A stretch of DNA of 64,000 nt from Streptomyces platensis (GCF_008704855.1 NZ_CP023691.1:6262001-6326000); one strand, 5' to 3'. Counted from the first letter of the stretch, positions 8,322 through 17,188 are shown. Numbers and translations: made by a program. The notes: generated by a model not told the origin, from the sequence alone.

Positions 8322-9432
8322 GCGCGGGCGGCCCCGCCACGGGAGCCAGGGCGATGGCCCGCCGAAGCGGAGCCGGGCGCGCGGTGCCGACCCCACGGGG
8401 CCGGGCGACGAGGCGTACGGCGACTCCGGCGCGCGTGGTGGTCCCCAGGAGACGGTCGGGCACGGCGGCCGGCGGTCGGCCCGGGTCGCGACCGGCGGGC
8501 GCGCCGAGCGGCGGCGCCAGGCGCGGCGCATCAAGCGGCGCAGACAGCGCTCCTACCTGAAGGAAATCCCGATCCTGGTGGGCGTGGCGCTGGCCATCGC
8601 CCTCGTCCTGAAGACCTTTCTCGTCCAGGCATTCGTCATCCCGTCCGGCTCCATGGAGCAGACGATCAAAATCGGCGACCGGGTGCTGGTCGACAAGCTG
8701 ACGCCGTGGTTCGGCTCCAAGCCGGAGCGCGGCGACGTCGTCGTCTTCAAGGATCCCGGGGGCTGGCTCAAGGGCGAGCAGACCAAGCCCCCCGCCGACG
8801 GGGGCGCCTTCCAGCCGGTCAAGGACGCCATGACCTTCATCGGGTTGCTGCCGTCGGCCGATGAACAAGACCTGATCAAGCGGGTCGTGGCGGTCGGCGG
8901 CGACACCGTCAAGTGCTGCGACAAGCAGGGCCGGGTCACCGTCAACGGCGCACCGCTGACCGAACCGTATATCCATCCCGGCAACCCGCCCTCCACACTG
9001 AAGTTCACGGTGGCCGTCCCCACCGGGCGGATCTTCGTGATGGGCGACCACCGCTCGGACTCCGCGGATTCGCGCTTCCACCTGGACGAGCCGTACCGTG
9101 GCACGGTCTCGGAGGACAGTGTCGTGGGCCGGGCCGTGGTGATCGCCTGGCCGTTCAGCCACTGGCGGCGCCTCGAAGAGCCCGACACCTTTGCGACGGT
9201 GCGCGACGCGCCGGGCGCCAAGGCGTCCTCGGCAGGAACGCCGCATAAGGTGGCATCCGAGAGTTTGACCGTACTCCCGACCCCTGCGGAACTCCCGCTC
9301 GTTATGGGAGTGATGGGCCTGCACCGGTTGACGGGTGGGCGAGTGCGTGGAGTGAGGAGCAGATGTGGGGGACTTGGCGGTCGGCGCGCGGTCCGGAACC
9401 GAAGAGCCCGAAGAGCCGGCAGGGCGTGGTGA
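8314..9432 (+). CDS. lepB: Type I signal peptidase, paralogue 2
   Basis: A 372-residue signal peptidase. A ~85-residue basic cytoplasmic leader (rich in Arg/Gly) precedes the transmembrane segment ILVGVALAIALVLKTFLVQA. Catalytic Ser lies in SGSMEQTIKIGDRVLVDKL and Lys in DLIKRVVAVGGDTVKC; FVMGDHRSDSADSR is the conserved box E. The C-terminus (after ~300) is weakly hydrophobic then Arg-rich and runs 68 bp into paralogue 3. ATG at 8314 overlaps the end of paralogue 1. Confidence 0.93.
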   Translation: MGKRGRPRHGSQGDGPPKRSRARGADPTGPGDEAYGDSGARGGPQETVGHGGRRSARVATGGRAERRRQARRIKRRRQRSYLKEIPILVGVALAIALVLKTFLVQAFVIPSGSMEQTIKIGDRVLVDKLTPWFGSKPERGDVVVFKDPGGWLKGEQTKPPADGGAFQPVKDAMTFIGLLPSADEQDLIKRVVAVGGDTVKCCDKQGRVTVNGAPLTEPYIHPGNPPSTLKFTVAVPTGRIFVMGDHRSDSADSRFHLDEPYRGTVSEDSVVGRAVVIAWPFSHWRRLEEPDTFATVRDAPGAKASSAGTPHKVASESLTVLPTPAELPLVMGVMGLHRLTGGRVRGVRSRCGGLGGRRAVRNRRARRAGRAW

Positions 9433-10345
9433 GGCCGCGGGACCGGCGACGAGTTCCGTGCATCAGTCACCAGCACAGTCAGGGGCGCAGTCGCAGCGTT
9501 CGGCCCCGGCCGACGTATCGGACACATCCGATACGTTGGACAGGTCGTCGGGCGAGGAGGTGAGCGGCGGCATGAAGAAGGCCAAGAAGCCGCGCGCCTT
9601 CTGGAAGGAGCTGCCGATCCTCATCGGCATCGCTCTGCTCCTGGCGCTGCTGATCAAGACGTTCCTGGTGCAGGCATTCTCGATCCCGTCCGACTCGATG
9701 CAGGACACTCTCCAGCGCGGGGACCGGGTCCTGGTCGACAAGCTGACGCCGTGGTTCGGCTCCAAGCCGCAGCGCGGCGAGGTCGTGGTCTTCCACGACC
9801 CGGGTGGCTGGCTGAACGAGACGCCGACCCCCGAGCCCAACCCCGTCCAGAAGGTCCTCAGCTTCATCGGGCTGATGCCTTCGGCCGAGGAGAAGGACCT
9901 GATCAAGCGGGTCATCGCGGTCGGCGGCGACACCGTCGAGTGCCACGGCACCGGCCCGGTCAAGGTCAACGGCAAGGCCCTCAAGGAAGACTCGTACATC
10001 TTCCCCGGCGTCACCCCCTGCGGTGACCGCGCGTTCGGCCCGATCCACGTCCCCAAGGGCCGGATCTGGGTGATGGGCGATCACCGTGACGACTCCCTCG
10101 ACTCCCGGTACCACCAGAACCTCAAGGGCAATGGCACGGTCTCGGAGGAGGAGGTCGTCGGCCGGGCGTTCACCATCGCATGGCCGATCAACCGCTGGTC
10201 GACCCTGCCGGTACCGGACACCTTCGACCAGCCCGGGATCAACAAGGCAATGGGTGCGGCTCCGGCCGCCCTGGGGCTGGCGGGCGCGGTGCCGATCGTG
10301 ATGTGGCGCCGCCGGAGGCTGACCGGAGCGCGTAACCCCAGGTAA
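9365..10345 (+). CDS. lepB: Type I signal peptidase, paralogue 3
   Basis: Catalytic Ser in SDSMQDTLQRGDRVLVDKL, Lys in DLIKRVIAVGGDTVEC, box E in WVMGDHRDDSLDSR. It has an N-terminal transmembrane segment (LPILIGIALLLALLIKTFL) and a C-terminal one (APAALGLAGAVPIVMW) before RRRR. The GTG at 9365 has GAGGAG just upstream, but an in-frame ATG at 9571 follows a strong GGAGGT by 10 nt and would give a shorter protein without the low-complexity leader; both starts are possible. Confidence 0.92.
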   Translation: MGDLAVGARSGTEEPEEPAGRGEAAGPATSSVHQSPAQSGAQSQRSAPADVSDTSDTLDRSSGEEVSGGMKKAKKPRAFWKELPILIGIALLLALLIKTFLVQAFSIPSDSMQDTLQRGDRVLVDKLTPWFGSKPQRGEVVVFHDPGGWLNETPTPEPNPVQKVLSFIGLMPSAEEKDLIKRVIAVGGDTVECHGTGPVKVNGKALKEDSYIFPGVTPCGDRAFGPIHVPKGRIWVMGDHRDDSLDSRYHQNLKGNGTVSEEEVVGRAFTIAWPINRWSTLPVPDTFDQPGINKAMGAAPAALGLAGAVPIVMWRRRRLTGARNPR

Positions 10346-10399
10346 GGTGCCGTCCCGGATCTTCGACGCGGGCCGGTTCCGCGGGGTGGGAGCGCTGGG

Positions 10400-11128
10400 A
10401 TGAGCAGCAGTACCGAACACAGGACCGACGGCCGCGGCCGGACGACGGGCAGCGTGCTGTCCGGTCTGGCCGTGGCCGTCGGCTGTGTGCTGTTCCTGGG
10501 CGGCTTCGTATGGGGGGCGCTGATATACCGCCCCTATACGGTGCCGACCGATTCGATGTCGCCCACGATCGCGGCCGGTGCCCGGGTTCTGGCCGAGCGG
10601 GTGGACGGCTCCGAGATACGGCGCGGCGACATCGTCGTCTTCAAGGACGACGTCTGGGGCGACCTTCCGATGGTCAAGCGCGTCGTCGGCACCGGCGGCG
10701 ACAAGGTCGCCTGCTGCACCAAGCAGGGGCGGCTGACCGTCAACGGAAAGCCCGTCGAGGAACCGTATCTCCAGGGCAGCGGGCCCGCCTCGCCCGTCGG
10801 TTTCAAGGCCAAGGTCCCCGCCGGCCAGCTCTTCCTGCTCGGCGATCACCGCAACGACTCCCTCGACTCCCGTGTCCACCTCACCGACGGCGACCACGGC
10901 TCGGTGCCGCGCAGCGCCGTCAACGCCCGGGTCGACGCGCGCGCCTGGCCGCTCGGCAGCGTCGGCGTGATGCAGCGCCCGACAAGCTTCGCCGCCCTGC
11001 CCGGCGGTATCTCCCAGCCCGGCCCGGTGCAGCCCATCACCTTCGCGGTGGTCGCCGGTGCGGTTCTCATCCTTGGCGGTGCGGCCTACGGACCGCTCGC
11101 CCGGCGCGGGGCGCGTAAGCGTGGCTGA
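10400..11128 (+). CDS. lepB: Type I signal peptidase, paralogue 4
   Basis: A 242-residue, more divergent member: catalytic Ser in PTDSMSPTIAAGARVLAE, Lys in MVKRVVGTGGDKVACC, box E in FLLGDHRNDSLDSR. Transmembrane segments lie at residues ~18-40 and near the C-terminus (FAVVAGAVLILGGAAYG), predicting both ends in the cytoplasm. Last of the four-gene run; it overlaps the NUDIX gene by 8 bp, so the run probably continues as an operon. Confidence 0.93.
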   Translation: MSSSTEHRTDGRGRTTGSVLSGLAVAVGCVLFLGGFVWGALIYRPYTVPTDSMSPTIAAGARVLAERVDGSEIRRGDIVVFKDDVWGDLPMVKRVVGTGGDKVACCTKQGRLTVNGKPVEEPYLQGSGPASPVGFKAKVPAGQLFLLGDHRNDSLDSRVHLTDGDHGSVPRSAVNARVDARAWPLGSVGVMQRPTSFAALPGGISQPGPVQPITFAVVAGAVLILGGAAYGPLARRGARKRG

Positions 11129-11747
11129 GGGGTCGGGGCGGGGTGCCGAGGAGCCCATGGGGCGTGGGCCGGCGGACGGTGCTGCGGCCGGCGGTGACGT
11201 GTCCGCCGGGCGCCGTGCGGCGGCCGAAGGACGAGCCGATGCCGCCCCCGACGCACCGGAGGCGACCGCGGTACGCCAGGTCTCCCGCGTCGTGCTGCTC
11301 GACCCCGACGACCGGATCCTGCTGCTCCACGGCTTCGAACCGGACCGCCCCACCGACACCTGGTGGTTCACCCCCGGCGGCGGCCTCGAAGGCACGGAGA
11401 GCCGGGAAGAGGCAGCCCGCCGCGAGCTCGCCGAGGAGACCGGCATCACTGACGTCGTCCTCGGCCCCGTCCTGTGGAAGCGCCACTGCGCATTTCCGTT
11501 CGACGGGCGCCGCTGGGAGCAGGATGAGTGGTACTACCTGGGAAGAACCGACCGGACGGCCACCCACACCGGCGGGCAGACGGAGCTGGAGCGACGCAGC
11601 GTCTCGGGACTGAGGTGGTGGACTTGGGAGGAACTGTCCGCATCCCGTGAGACGGTGTATCCGACCAGACTCGTCGAGCTGCTGCGTACGCTGCTCGACG
11701 ATGGGCCCCCCGATGCGCCGGTGCTCCTGGAGACCGAGCGGGTCTGA
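11121..11747 (+). CDS. NUDIX hydrolase
   Basis: NUDIX box G(x5)E(x7)REx2EExG(I) is intact as GLEGTESREEAARRELAEET, followed by GI, so it should hydrolyse a nucleoside-diphosphate-linked substrate with Mg2+. The substrate cannot be read from sequence. The 208-residue protein begins with a ~55-residue Ala/Gly/Glu-rich leader. I chose GTG 11121, overlapping the end of lepB paralogue 4, rather than the ORF start at 11058. Confidence 0.88.
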   Translation: MAEGSGRGAEEPMGRGPADGAAAGGDVSAGRRAAAEGRADAAPDAPEATAVRQVSRVVLLDPDDRILLLHGFEPDRPTDTWWFTPGGGLEGTESREEAARRELAEETGITDVVLGPVLWKRHCAFPFDGRRWEQDEWYYLGRTDRTATHTGGQTELERRSVSGLRWWTWEELSASRETVYPTRLVELLRTLLDDGPPDAPVLLETERV

Positions 11748-11785
11748 CGCACAATGGGGGGACGCACGGCTGAAGGGGATCTGCC

Positions 11786-12094
11786 ATGAGCGCCGAGGAC
11801 CTCGAGAAGTACGAGACCGAGATGGAGCTGAAGCTCTACCGGGAGTACCGCGACGTCGTCGGGCTGTTCAAATATGTGATCGAGACCGAGCGTCGCTTCT
11901 ACCTCACCAATGATTACGAGATGCAGGTGCACTCGGTCCAGGGTGAGGTCTTTTTCGAAGTGTCGATGGCTGACGCCTGGGTCTGGGACATGTACCGCCC
12001 GGCCCGCTTCGTCAAGCAGGTGAGGGTACTCACGTTCAAGGACGTGAACATCGAGGAGCTCAACAAGAGCGATCTGGATCTTCCGGGGAGCTGA
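11786..12094 (+). CDS. DUF2469 family protein
   Basis: A 102-residue acidic protein (MSAEDLEKYETEMELKLYRE...) highly conserved in actinobacteria at this position between lepB and yraN/rnhB-type genes. It has no catalytic motif that I recognise, no membrane segment and no signal peptide. Function is unknown. Confidence 0.9.
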   Translation: MSAEDLEKYETEMELKLYREYRDVVGLFKYVIETERRFYLTNDYEMQVHSVQGEVFFEVSMADAWVWDMYRPARFVKQVRVLTFKDVNIEELNKSDLDLPGS

Positions 12095-12151
12095 GCCGGC
12101 CGGAGCGCCGGGTCCCGGGGCGGCCCACCGTCATCCGGACGGGTGAGCGGG

Positions 12152-12179
12152 TTATCCACATCCGGCTCACTGTCCACCA
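12152..12179 (+). promoter_or_regulatory. DnaA-box-like pair upstream of yraN
   Basis: TTATCCACA (12152-12160) is a perfect match to the classic DnaA box; CTGTCCACC about 18 bp later matches 8 of 9 positions of the streptomycete consensus. They lie in the 139-bp gap in front of yraN. Function not demonstrated. Confidence 0.35.
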
Positions 12180-12233
12180 AGATCCAAAAGTTCGGGTCGG
12201 GGGCGTCACAGTCGGTGCCGGAGGTGGTACCGC

Positions 12234-13019
12234 ATGAACGCCATGCAGGCCGGCCGGGAGGCCGGAAAGAACGCATCGATCACGGAGACGCCGTCGAGGA
12301 CGCGCTCCGCGAGGGACCGGAACGCGGCACGGGGGGCGAGCTCGGCGGGCGCCGGGGGCGAGGTGCTCCGGGGACGTTCGACGAGCGGGCAGGGCGAGGC
12401 GGTCGGGTCGCGTTCGACGAGCGGTCCGGACGGGGCACGCAGCGGCGCGGGGCCGGGCGGCGAAGAGGTGCACAGCACGGGTTCGGGGCAGGTCGCGAAG
12501 GTTGGTTCGGGGCAGGCCGCGAAGGTTAGGTCGGCCGGTGGCCGCAGGGGCGGAGGGCCGCCCCCGGGGCGTAAGCCCCCCGCGGCGGACGGGCGAACCG
12601 CCGCCGAGCCATCAGGCACCGACCCGAGAGACGCCGGCCCCACGACGGCCAAACCGCCCGACACCCGGCGCCGCGCCCTCGGCCGGTACGGCGAGGACCT
12701 CGCAGCCCGGCGGCTCATCGAGGCCGGGATGCGGATCCTGGACCGGAACTGGCGCTGCCGCGACGGAGAGATCGACATCGTCGCGGCCGACGGCGACGCC
12801 CTGGTGGTCTGCGAAGTCAAAACCCGCCGCGCCGGCTGGTACGAACACCCCATGGCGGCCGTACGCCCCGAGAAGACCGCCCGGCTGCGACTCCTGGCGG
12901 AACGCTGGCTGGAGCGACACGGCGGCCCCCCGCCCGGAGGCGTACGGATCGACGTCATCGGCGTACTGCTGCCGACCCGCGGCGCCCCGGTCGTCCAGCA
13001 CGCGCGAGGGGTGGCCTGA
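12234..13019 (+). CDS. YraN/UPF0102 family putative endonuclease with long disordered N-terminus
   Basis: The C-terminal ~115 residues are a standard YraN domain: LGRYGEDLAARRLIEAG, then the PD-(D/E)xK-like core GEIDIVAADGDALVVCEVK. Typical members are 115-150 residues; this one has 261 because of a ~145-residue Gly/Ser/Arg/Ala-rich leader with internal repeats (STSGQGEA.. STSGPDGA; GSGQVAKVGSGQAAKV). The start is well supported by GGAGGT nine bases before ATG 12234. The stop overlaps the comM start (TGATG). The family's role is unproven; DNA processing is inferred from the comM-dprA operon. Confidence 0.85.
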   Translation: MNAMQAGREAGKNASITETPSRTRSARDRNAARGASSAGAGGEVLRGRSTSGQGEAVGSRSTSGPDGARSGAGPGGEEVHSTGSGQVAKVGSGQAAKVRSAGGRRGGGPPPGRKPPAADGRTAAEPSGTDPRDAGPTTAKPPDTRRRALGRYGEDLAARRLIEAGMRILDRNWRCRDGEIDIVAADGDALVVCEVKTRRAGWYEHPMAAVRPEKTARLRLLAERWLERHGGPPPGGVRIDVIGVLLPTRGAPVVQHARGVA

Positions 13020-14683
13020 TGGGGTTCGCCCGCACCTGCTCCGTCGCCCTGGTAGGCGTCGAAGGTGTCGTCGTCGAAGTCCAGGCCGACCTGGAACCCG
13101 GCGTCGCCGCCTTCACCCTCGTCGGACTCCCCGACAAGAGCCTCATCGAGTCCAGAGAACGGGTGCGCGCGGCCGTCGTGAACTCCGGCGCCGAATGGCC
13201 GCAGAAGAAGCTCACCGTCGGCCTCAGCCCGGCCTCCGTGCCCAAAGGCGGCAGCGGTTTCGACCTGGCCGTGGCCTGCGCGGTCCTCGGTGCCGCCGAG
13301 CGCCTGGACCCGCGCGAACTCACCGACCTGATGATGATCGGCGAACTGGGGCTGGACGGCCGCGTCCGCCCCGTACGCGGAGTACTGCCCGCCGTATTAG
13401 CCGCCGCCGACGCCGGATACCGCCAGGTCGTCGTCCCGGAACAGACCGTGGCCGAGGCATCCCTCGTCCCCGGCATCTCCGTCCTCGGCGTGCGCAGCCT
13501 GCGCCAGCTCATCGCCGTCCTCGCCGACGAACCGGTGCCCGAGGAGGAGGACCCCCGGGAAGAAGGCCGCCCCGACCCCTCGCTCGCCGGGCTGGTCGTG
13601 CCCGGAACCAGCGTGGGCGCGGGCCTGCCACCCGGGGACCACACCCCCGACCTGGCGGACGTCGCAGGCCAGCACAGCGCCCGCCGCGCCCTGGAAGTGG
13701 CCGCCGCCGGACGGCACCACATCTTCTTCAAGGGCCCACCCGGCGCCGGCAAAACCATGCTCGCCGAACGCCTCCCGGGGCTGCTGCCGCCTCTGTCGCC
13801 CAAGGAATCCCTGGAGGTCACCGCCGTCCACTCGGTAGCCGGCACTCTCCCGCCGGGGCAGCCGCTCGTCCACCGGCCGCCCTACTGCGCCCCGCACCAC
13901 TCCGCGACCATGGCGTCCCTCGTGGGCGGCGGCACCGGACTGCCCCGCCCCGGCGCCGTCTCCCTCGCCCACCACGGCGTGCTGTTCGTGGACGAGGCCG
14001 CGGAGTGCAGCCCACGCGTCCTGGACGCACTGCGCCAGCCGCTGGAGTCCGGTCATGTCGTCGTCGCCCGCGCCGCGGGCATGATGCGCATGCCCGCCCG
14101 CATCCTCCTTGCCCTCGCGGCCAACCCCTGTCCCTGCGGACGGCACGGCACCACCAGCGGCGGCTGCGAATGCCGGCCGTCGTCCGTCCGCCGCTACCGG
14201 GCCCGGCTCTCCGGCCCCCTGATGGACCGGGTGGACCTGCGCATCGCCGTCGAGCCGGTCGCCCGCGCCGAACTGATCGCCCTCGGGTGCGACACGGAAA
14301 CCACCGCCGCTGTGGCCGAACGCGTCCGGACCGCCAGGGAACGCGCCGCAGCCCGATTCGCCGGCACACCGTGGCACACCAACAGCGAGGTACCCGGGCA
14401 CGAGCTGCGCACCCGCTGGCAGGTCCACCCGGGCGCGCTGGCCCAGGCGGAACGCGACCTCGAATGCGGCCTCCTCACCGCCCGTGGCCTCGACCGCGTC
14501 CTCCGCGTCGCGTGGACGGCCGCCGACCTGGCCGGCCGCGACCGCCCCACCAAGGAGGACGTCAACTGGGCCCTGGAACTCCGCACCGGCGTACGCCGCG
14601 GCGCGCTGACAGCGGCCGGTGGCGGCGGAAAGCGCCACGAGACCGCTACCGCCCGGCCGCAGCACAAGCAGGGGCAACCATGA
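13019..14683 (+). CDS. comM: ComM-like Mg-chelatase-type AAA+ ATPase (YifB family)
   Basis: The 554-residue protein has the N-terminal Lon-protease-like ChlI domain (GFARTCSVALVGVEGVVVEV), Walker A GPPGAGKT near residue 243, Walker B VLFVDEAAE near 324, and the cysteine cluster ANPCPCG...GGCEC. ComM in Vibrio is a hexameric helicase that drives branch migration during natural transformation; most streptomycetes are not known to be naturally competent, so a recombination role is inferred. Overlaps yraN and dprA (ATGA), so the three are one translational unit. Confidence 0.93.
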   Translation: MGFARTCSVALVGVEGVVVEVQADLEPGVAAFTLVGLPDKSLIESRERVRAAVVNSGAEWPQKKLTVGLSPASVPKGGSGFDLAVACAVLGAAERLDPRELTDLMMIGELGLDGRVRPVRGVLPAVLAAADAGYRQVVVPEQTVAEASLVPGISVLGVRSLRQLIAVLADEPVPEEEDPREEGRPDPSLAGLVVPGTSVGAGLPPGDHTPDLADVAGQHSARRALEVAAAGRHHIFFKGPPGAGKTMLAERLPGLLPPLSPKESLEVTAVHSVAGTLPPGQPLVHRPPYCAPHHSATMASLVGGGTGLPRPGAVSLAHHGVLFVDEAAECSPRVLDALRQPLESGHVVVARAAGMMRMPARILLALAANPCPCGRHGTTSGGCECRPSSVRRYRARLSGPLMDRVDLRIAVEPVARAELIALGCDTETTAAVAERVRTARERAAARFAGTPWHTNSEVPGHELRTRWQVHPGALAQAERDLECGLLTARGLDRVLRVAWTAADLAGRDRPTKEDVNWALELRTGVRRGALTAAGGGGKRHETATARPQHKQGQP

Positions 14684-15990
14684 ACGGCATCGACGCATGG
14701 GGCTTCGCCACTGGCGAGCCGGAGCCAGCCGACAACCACCGGGGCCGCGCACACGACCCCACGGCCGGACCGGGTCATGCCGTACCCACGACGACCGAGC
14801 CGAGCCCCGCGACCACCGAGCCATCGCGCGCAGTCGGCGAGGCAGCCGACCCGCAGCGCACGGCCCGCGCAGCCCTCACCCGCATCCTCGAACCCGGTGA
14901 TGAGACCGCCGGCCGCTGGCTGCGCGAGATGGGCCCGGAGGCCCTGTGGCAGACCCTGTCCGACGACGATTCGGCCCCACCCCCGGGCGCAAGCCCGGCC
15001 AAGGTCGCGGGCCTGCGGTTGCGCGCCGCCCGCGCACGCCCCACGGCGGACCTCGACGCCGTCACCGCCCTCGGCGGCCGGTTCATCTGCCCCGGGGACG
15101 ACGAATGGCCCGGCCAGCTCGACGACCTCGGCGACGCCCGCCCCATCGGCCTGTGGGTGCGTGGAACGGCAAACCTCCGATTGTGGGCACTGCGCTCGGT
15201 CGCCGTCGTCGGCGCCAGAGCCTGCACCGAATACGGTGCCCACCTCGCCACCACCCTCGGCGCCGGACTCGCCGACCGCGGCTGGACCGTCGTCTCCGGC
15301 GCCGCCTACGGCGTGGACGGCGCGGCCCACCGTGGCGCGCTCGCCGCGGACGGCGCGACCACCGCCGTCATGGCCTCAGGAGTCGACCACCCCTACCCGC
15401 GCGGACACACCGAATTGATCGGCCGGATCGCCGAACAGGGCCTGGTGGTCGCTGAGTTACCGCCAGGCGACCACCCCACCCGCAGCCGCTTCATCCAGCG
15501 CAACCGCGTGATCGCCGCGCTCACCAGAGGCACCGTCGTCGTAGAGGCCGAACTCCGCAGCGGCTCCCTCGTCACCGCCCGGCGGGCACAGACCCTCGGG
15601 CGCTTCACGATGGGCATGCCGGGCCCGGTCACCAGTGGCCTGTCCGCCGGTGTGCATCAACTCCTGCGCGGCGAGGCCGCGGTGGTCACCGACGCCGACG
15701 AGGTCATCGAGCTCGTCGGCAGCATCGGCGACCTCGCCCCCGACCGGGAAGGCCGGACCCGCATCCGCGACCTTCTGGACCCCGTCGCGACCCTCGTACT
15801 GGAGGCGCTGCCGGCGCGCGGCAGCGAGGGCACCGGCCATCTGGCCCAGGAGGCCGGCGTGCCCCGCGATGTCACCCGCGCCAAACTCTTCGAGCTGCTG
15901 TCCCTCGGATTCGTTCAAAAGTGCGGTGATCGCTGGGAGTTGGCGCGACGCGCCGAGACGACCGGGCGTTCCCGGCGAGGCGGTACTTGA
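14680..15990 (+). CDS. dprA: DNA-processing protein DprA (Smf)
   Basis: DprA loads RecA on incoming single-stranded DNA. The 436-residue protein contains the Rossmann core (SVAVVGARACTEYG; VSGAAYGVDGAAHRGAL; RFIQRNRVIAALTRGTVVVE) and a C-terminal winged helix (ALPARGSEGTGHLAQEAGVP...). A ~60-residue Pro/Thr/Glu-rich N-terminus is extra relative to firmicute DprA. ATG 14680 overlaps the comM stop by 4 bp. Last gene of the yraN-comM-dprA unit. Confidence 0.94.
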   Translation: MNGIDAWGFATGEPEPADNHRGRAHDPTAGPGHAVPTTTEPSPATTEPSRAVGEAADPQRTARAALTRILEPGDETAGRWLREMGPEALWQTLSDDDSAPPPGASPAKVAGLRLRAARARPTADLDAVTALGGRFICPGDDEWPGQLDDLGDARPIGLWVRGTANLRLWALRSVAVVGARACTEYGAHLATTLGAGLADRGWTVVSGAAYGVDGAAHRGALAADGATTAVMASGVDHPYPRGHTELIGRIAEQGLVVAELPPGDHPTRSRFIQRNRVIAALTRGTVVVEAELRSGSLVTARRAQTLGRFTMGMPGPVTSGLSAGVHQLLRGEAAVVTDADEVIELVGSIGDLAPDREGRTRIRDLLDPVATLVLEALPARGSEGTGHLAQEAGVPRDVTRAKLFELLSLGFVQKCGDRWELARRAETTGRSRRGGT

Positions 15991-16351
15991 CCTGGGGTGA
16001 ACGGGTGAAAGGGTGAGGGGAATGACCGCAGAATCCAGGTTTGCCGTGCTTCGTGGCACGGGCCCGACCCGTGGGGAGACGGCAATGTGGCGCACGGGAC
16101 GCATGAGGCCCCGCCCGTCATGTCATGGCGTCCGCCCGCACGGCCCTCCGGAAGCCCGCGCCCGGCACCGTGTCCGGATGTCGCCACGCCGTACGAGGTA
16201 ACTCTGGGGTGCGGGCAGCGGAACGTATCTGCGCACCCCCGAACCTGCCTTCCTCGCGCACCGCGACGCTATGGTCACGCTACGCTCACAGGCAATTCAA
16301 CCCCCATACATCCATCCACCCGCGTCTCGGCAGAACGGCTCAAGGCGACGA
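15991..16351. other. 361-bp gap between dprA and whiG; regulatory, no gene seen
   Basis: Begins with three GGGTGA copies spaced exactly 8 bp (15995, 16003, 16011). Near the whiG side, GTCACGCTACGCTCA (16274-16288) partly matches the BldD operator pattern NTNACNC(A/T)GNGTNAN. Overlapping ORFs have no coding character. Confidence 0.4.
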
Positions 16352-17188
16352 ATGCCCCAGCACACCTCCGGGTCTGACCGTGCGGCTGTACCACCCGCCG
16401 CACGCGGCAGCGTGCGCCCCGCTCCGCCCAGCGCGCTCGACGAGCTGTGGCGCGCCTACAAGGCGTCAGGCGACGGCAGGCTGCGGGAGCAGCTGATCCT
16501 GCACTACTCCCCGCTGGTCAAGTACGTCGCCGGCCGCGTCAGCGTCGGCCTGCCCCCCAACGTCGAACAGGCCGACTTCGTCTCCTCCGGGGTTTTCGGA
16601 CTGATCGATGCCATCGAGAAGTTCGAGCCCGAACGCTCCATCAAGTTCGAGACCTACGCCATCACCCGCATCCGTGGCGCGATGATCGACGAGCTGCGCG
16701 CACTCGACTGGATTCCGCGCTCCGTACGGCAGAAGGCCCGCGCCGTCGAACGCGCCTACGCCACCCTCGAAGCGCAACTGCGCCGTACCCCCTCCGAGGC
16801 GGAGGTCGCCGAGGAGATGGGCATCGCCCTGGAGGAACTCCACGGGGTGTTCAGCCAGCTGTCCCTGGCCAACGTCGTGGCGCTGGAGGAGCTGCTGCAC
16901 GTCGGCGGCGAGGGCGGCGAACGGCTGAGCCTGATGGACACCCTCGAGGACACGGCCGCCGAGAACCCGGTCGAGATCGCCGAGGACCGCGAGCTGCGGC
17001 GCCTGCTCGCGCGCGCCATCAACACCCTCCCCGAACGCGAGAAAACCGTGGTCACGCTCTACTACTACGAAGGCCTCACGCTCGCCGAGATCGGCAATGT
17101 CCTCGGCGTCACGGAGAGCAGAGTCAGCCAGATTCACACCAAATCCGTACTCCAGCTCAGGGCGAAACTCGCCGACGTCGGACGCTGA
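16352..17188 (+). CDS. whiG: Sporulation RNA polymerase sigma factor WhiG (FliA-like)
   Basis: Sigma-28-type factor that commits aerial hyphae to sporulation and directs whiH and whiI. The 278 residues include region 2 (LVKYVAGRVSVGLPPNVEQAD; GLIDAIEKFEPERSIKFETY), region 3 (IPRSVRQKARAVERAYATLE) and region 4 (LPEREKTVVTLYYYEGLTLA; VTESRVSQIHTKS). I chose ATG 16352 (MPQHTSGSDRAAV), which matches known WhiG N-termini; a longer frame to 16271 is probably leader. Known regulation of whiG family genes is transcriptional (BldD) and by RsiG/c-di-GMP at protein level; neither partner gene is in the window. Confidence 0.97.
   Translation: MPQHTSGSDRAAVPPAARGSVRPAPPSALDELWRAYKASGDGRLREQLILHYSPLVKYVAGRVSVGLPPNVEQADFVSSGVFGLIDAIEKFEPERSIKFETYAITRIRGAMIDELRALDWIPRSVRQKARAVERAYATLEAQLRRTPSEAEVAEEMGIALEELHGVFSQLSLANVVALEELLHVGGEGGERLSLMDTLEDTAAENPVEIAEDRELRRLLARAINTLPEREKTVVTLYYYEGLTLAEIGNVLGVTESRVSQIHTKSVLQLRAKLADVGR

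Noticed and set aside
5997..8534. 845-residue minus-strand frame across rimM, trmD, rplS and lepB
   Set aside because: Antisense shadow of well-recognised genes.
12502..15990. 1162-residue open frame spanning yraN, comM and dprA
   Set aside because: It is the dprA frame kept open upstream by high GC; the upstream part is Arg/Pro-rich and antisense to codon bias, while yraN and comM explain the DNA.
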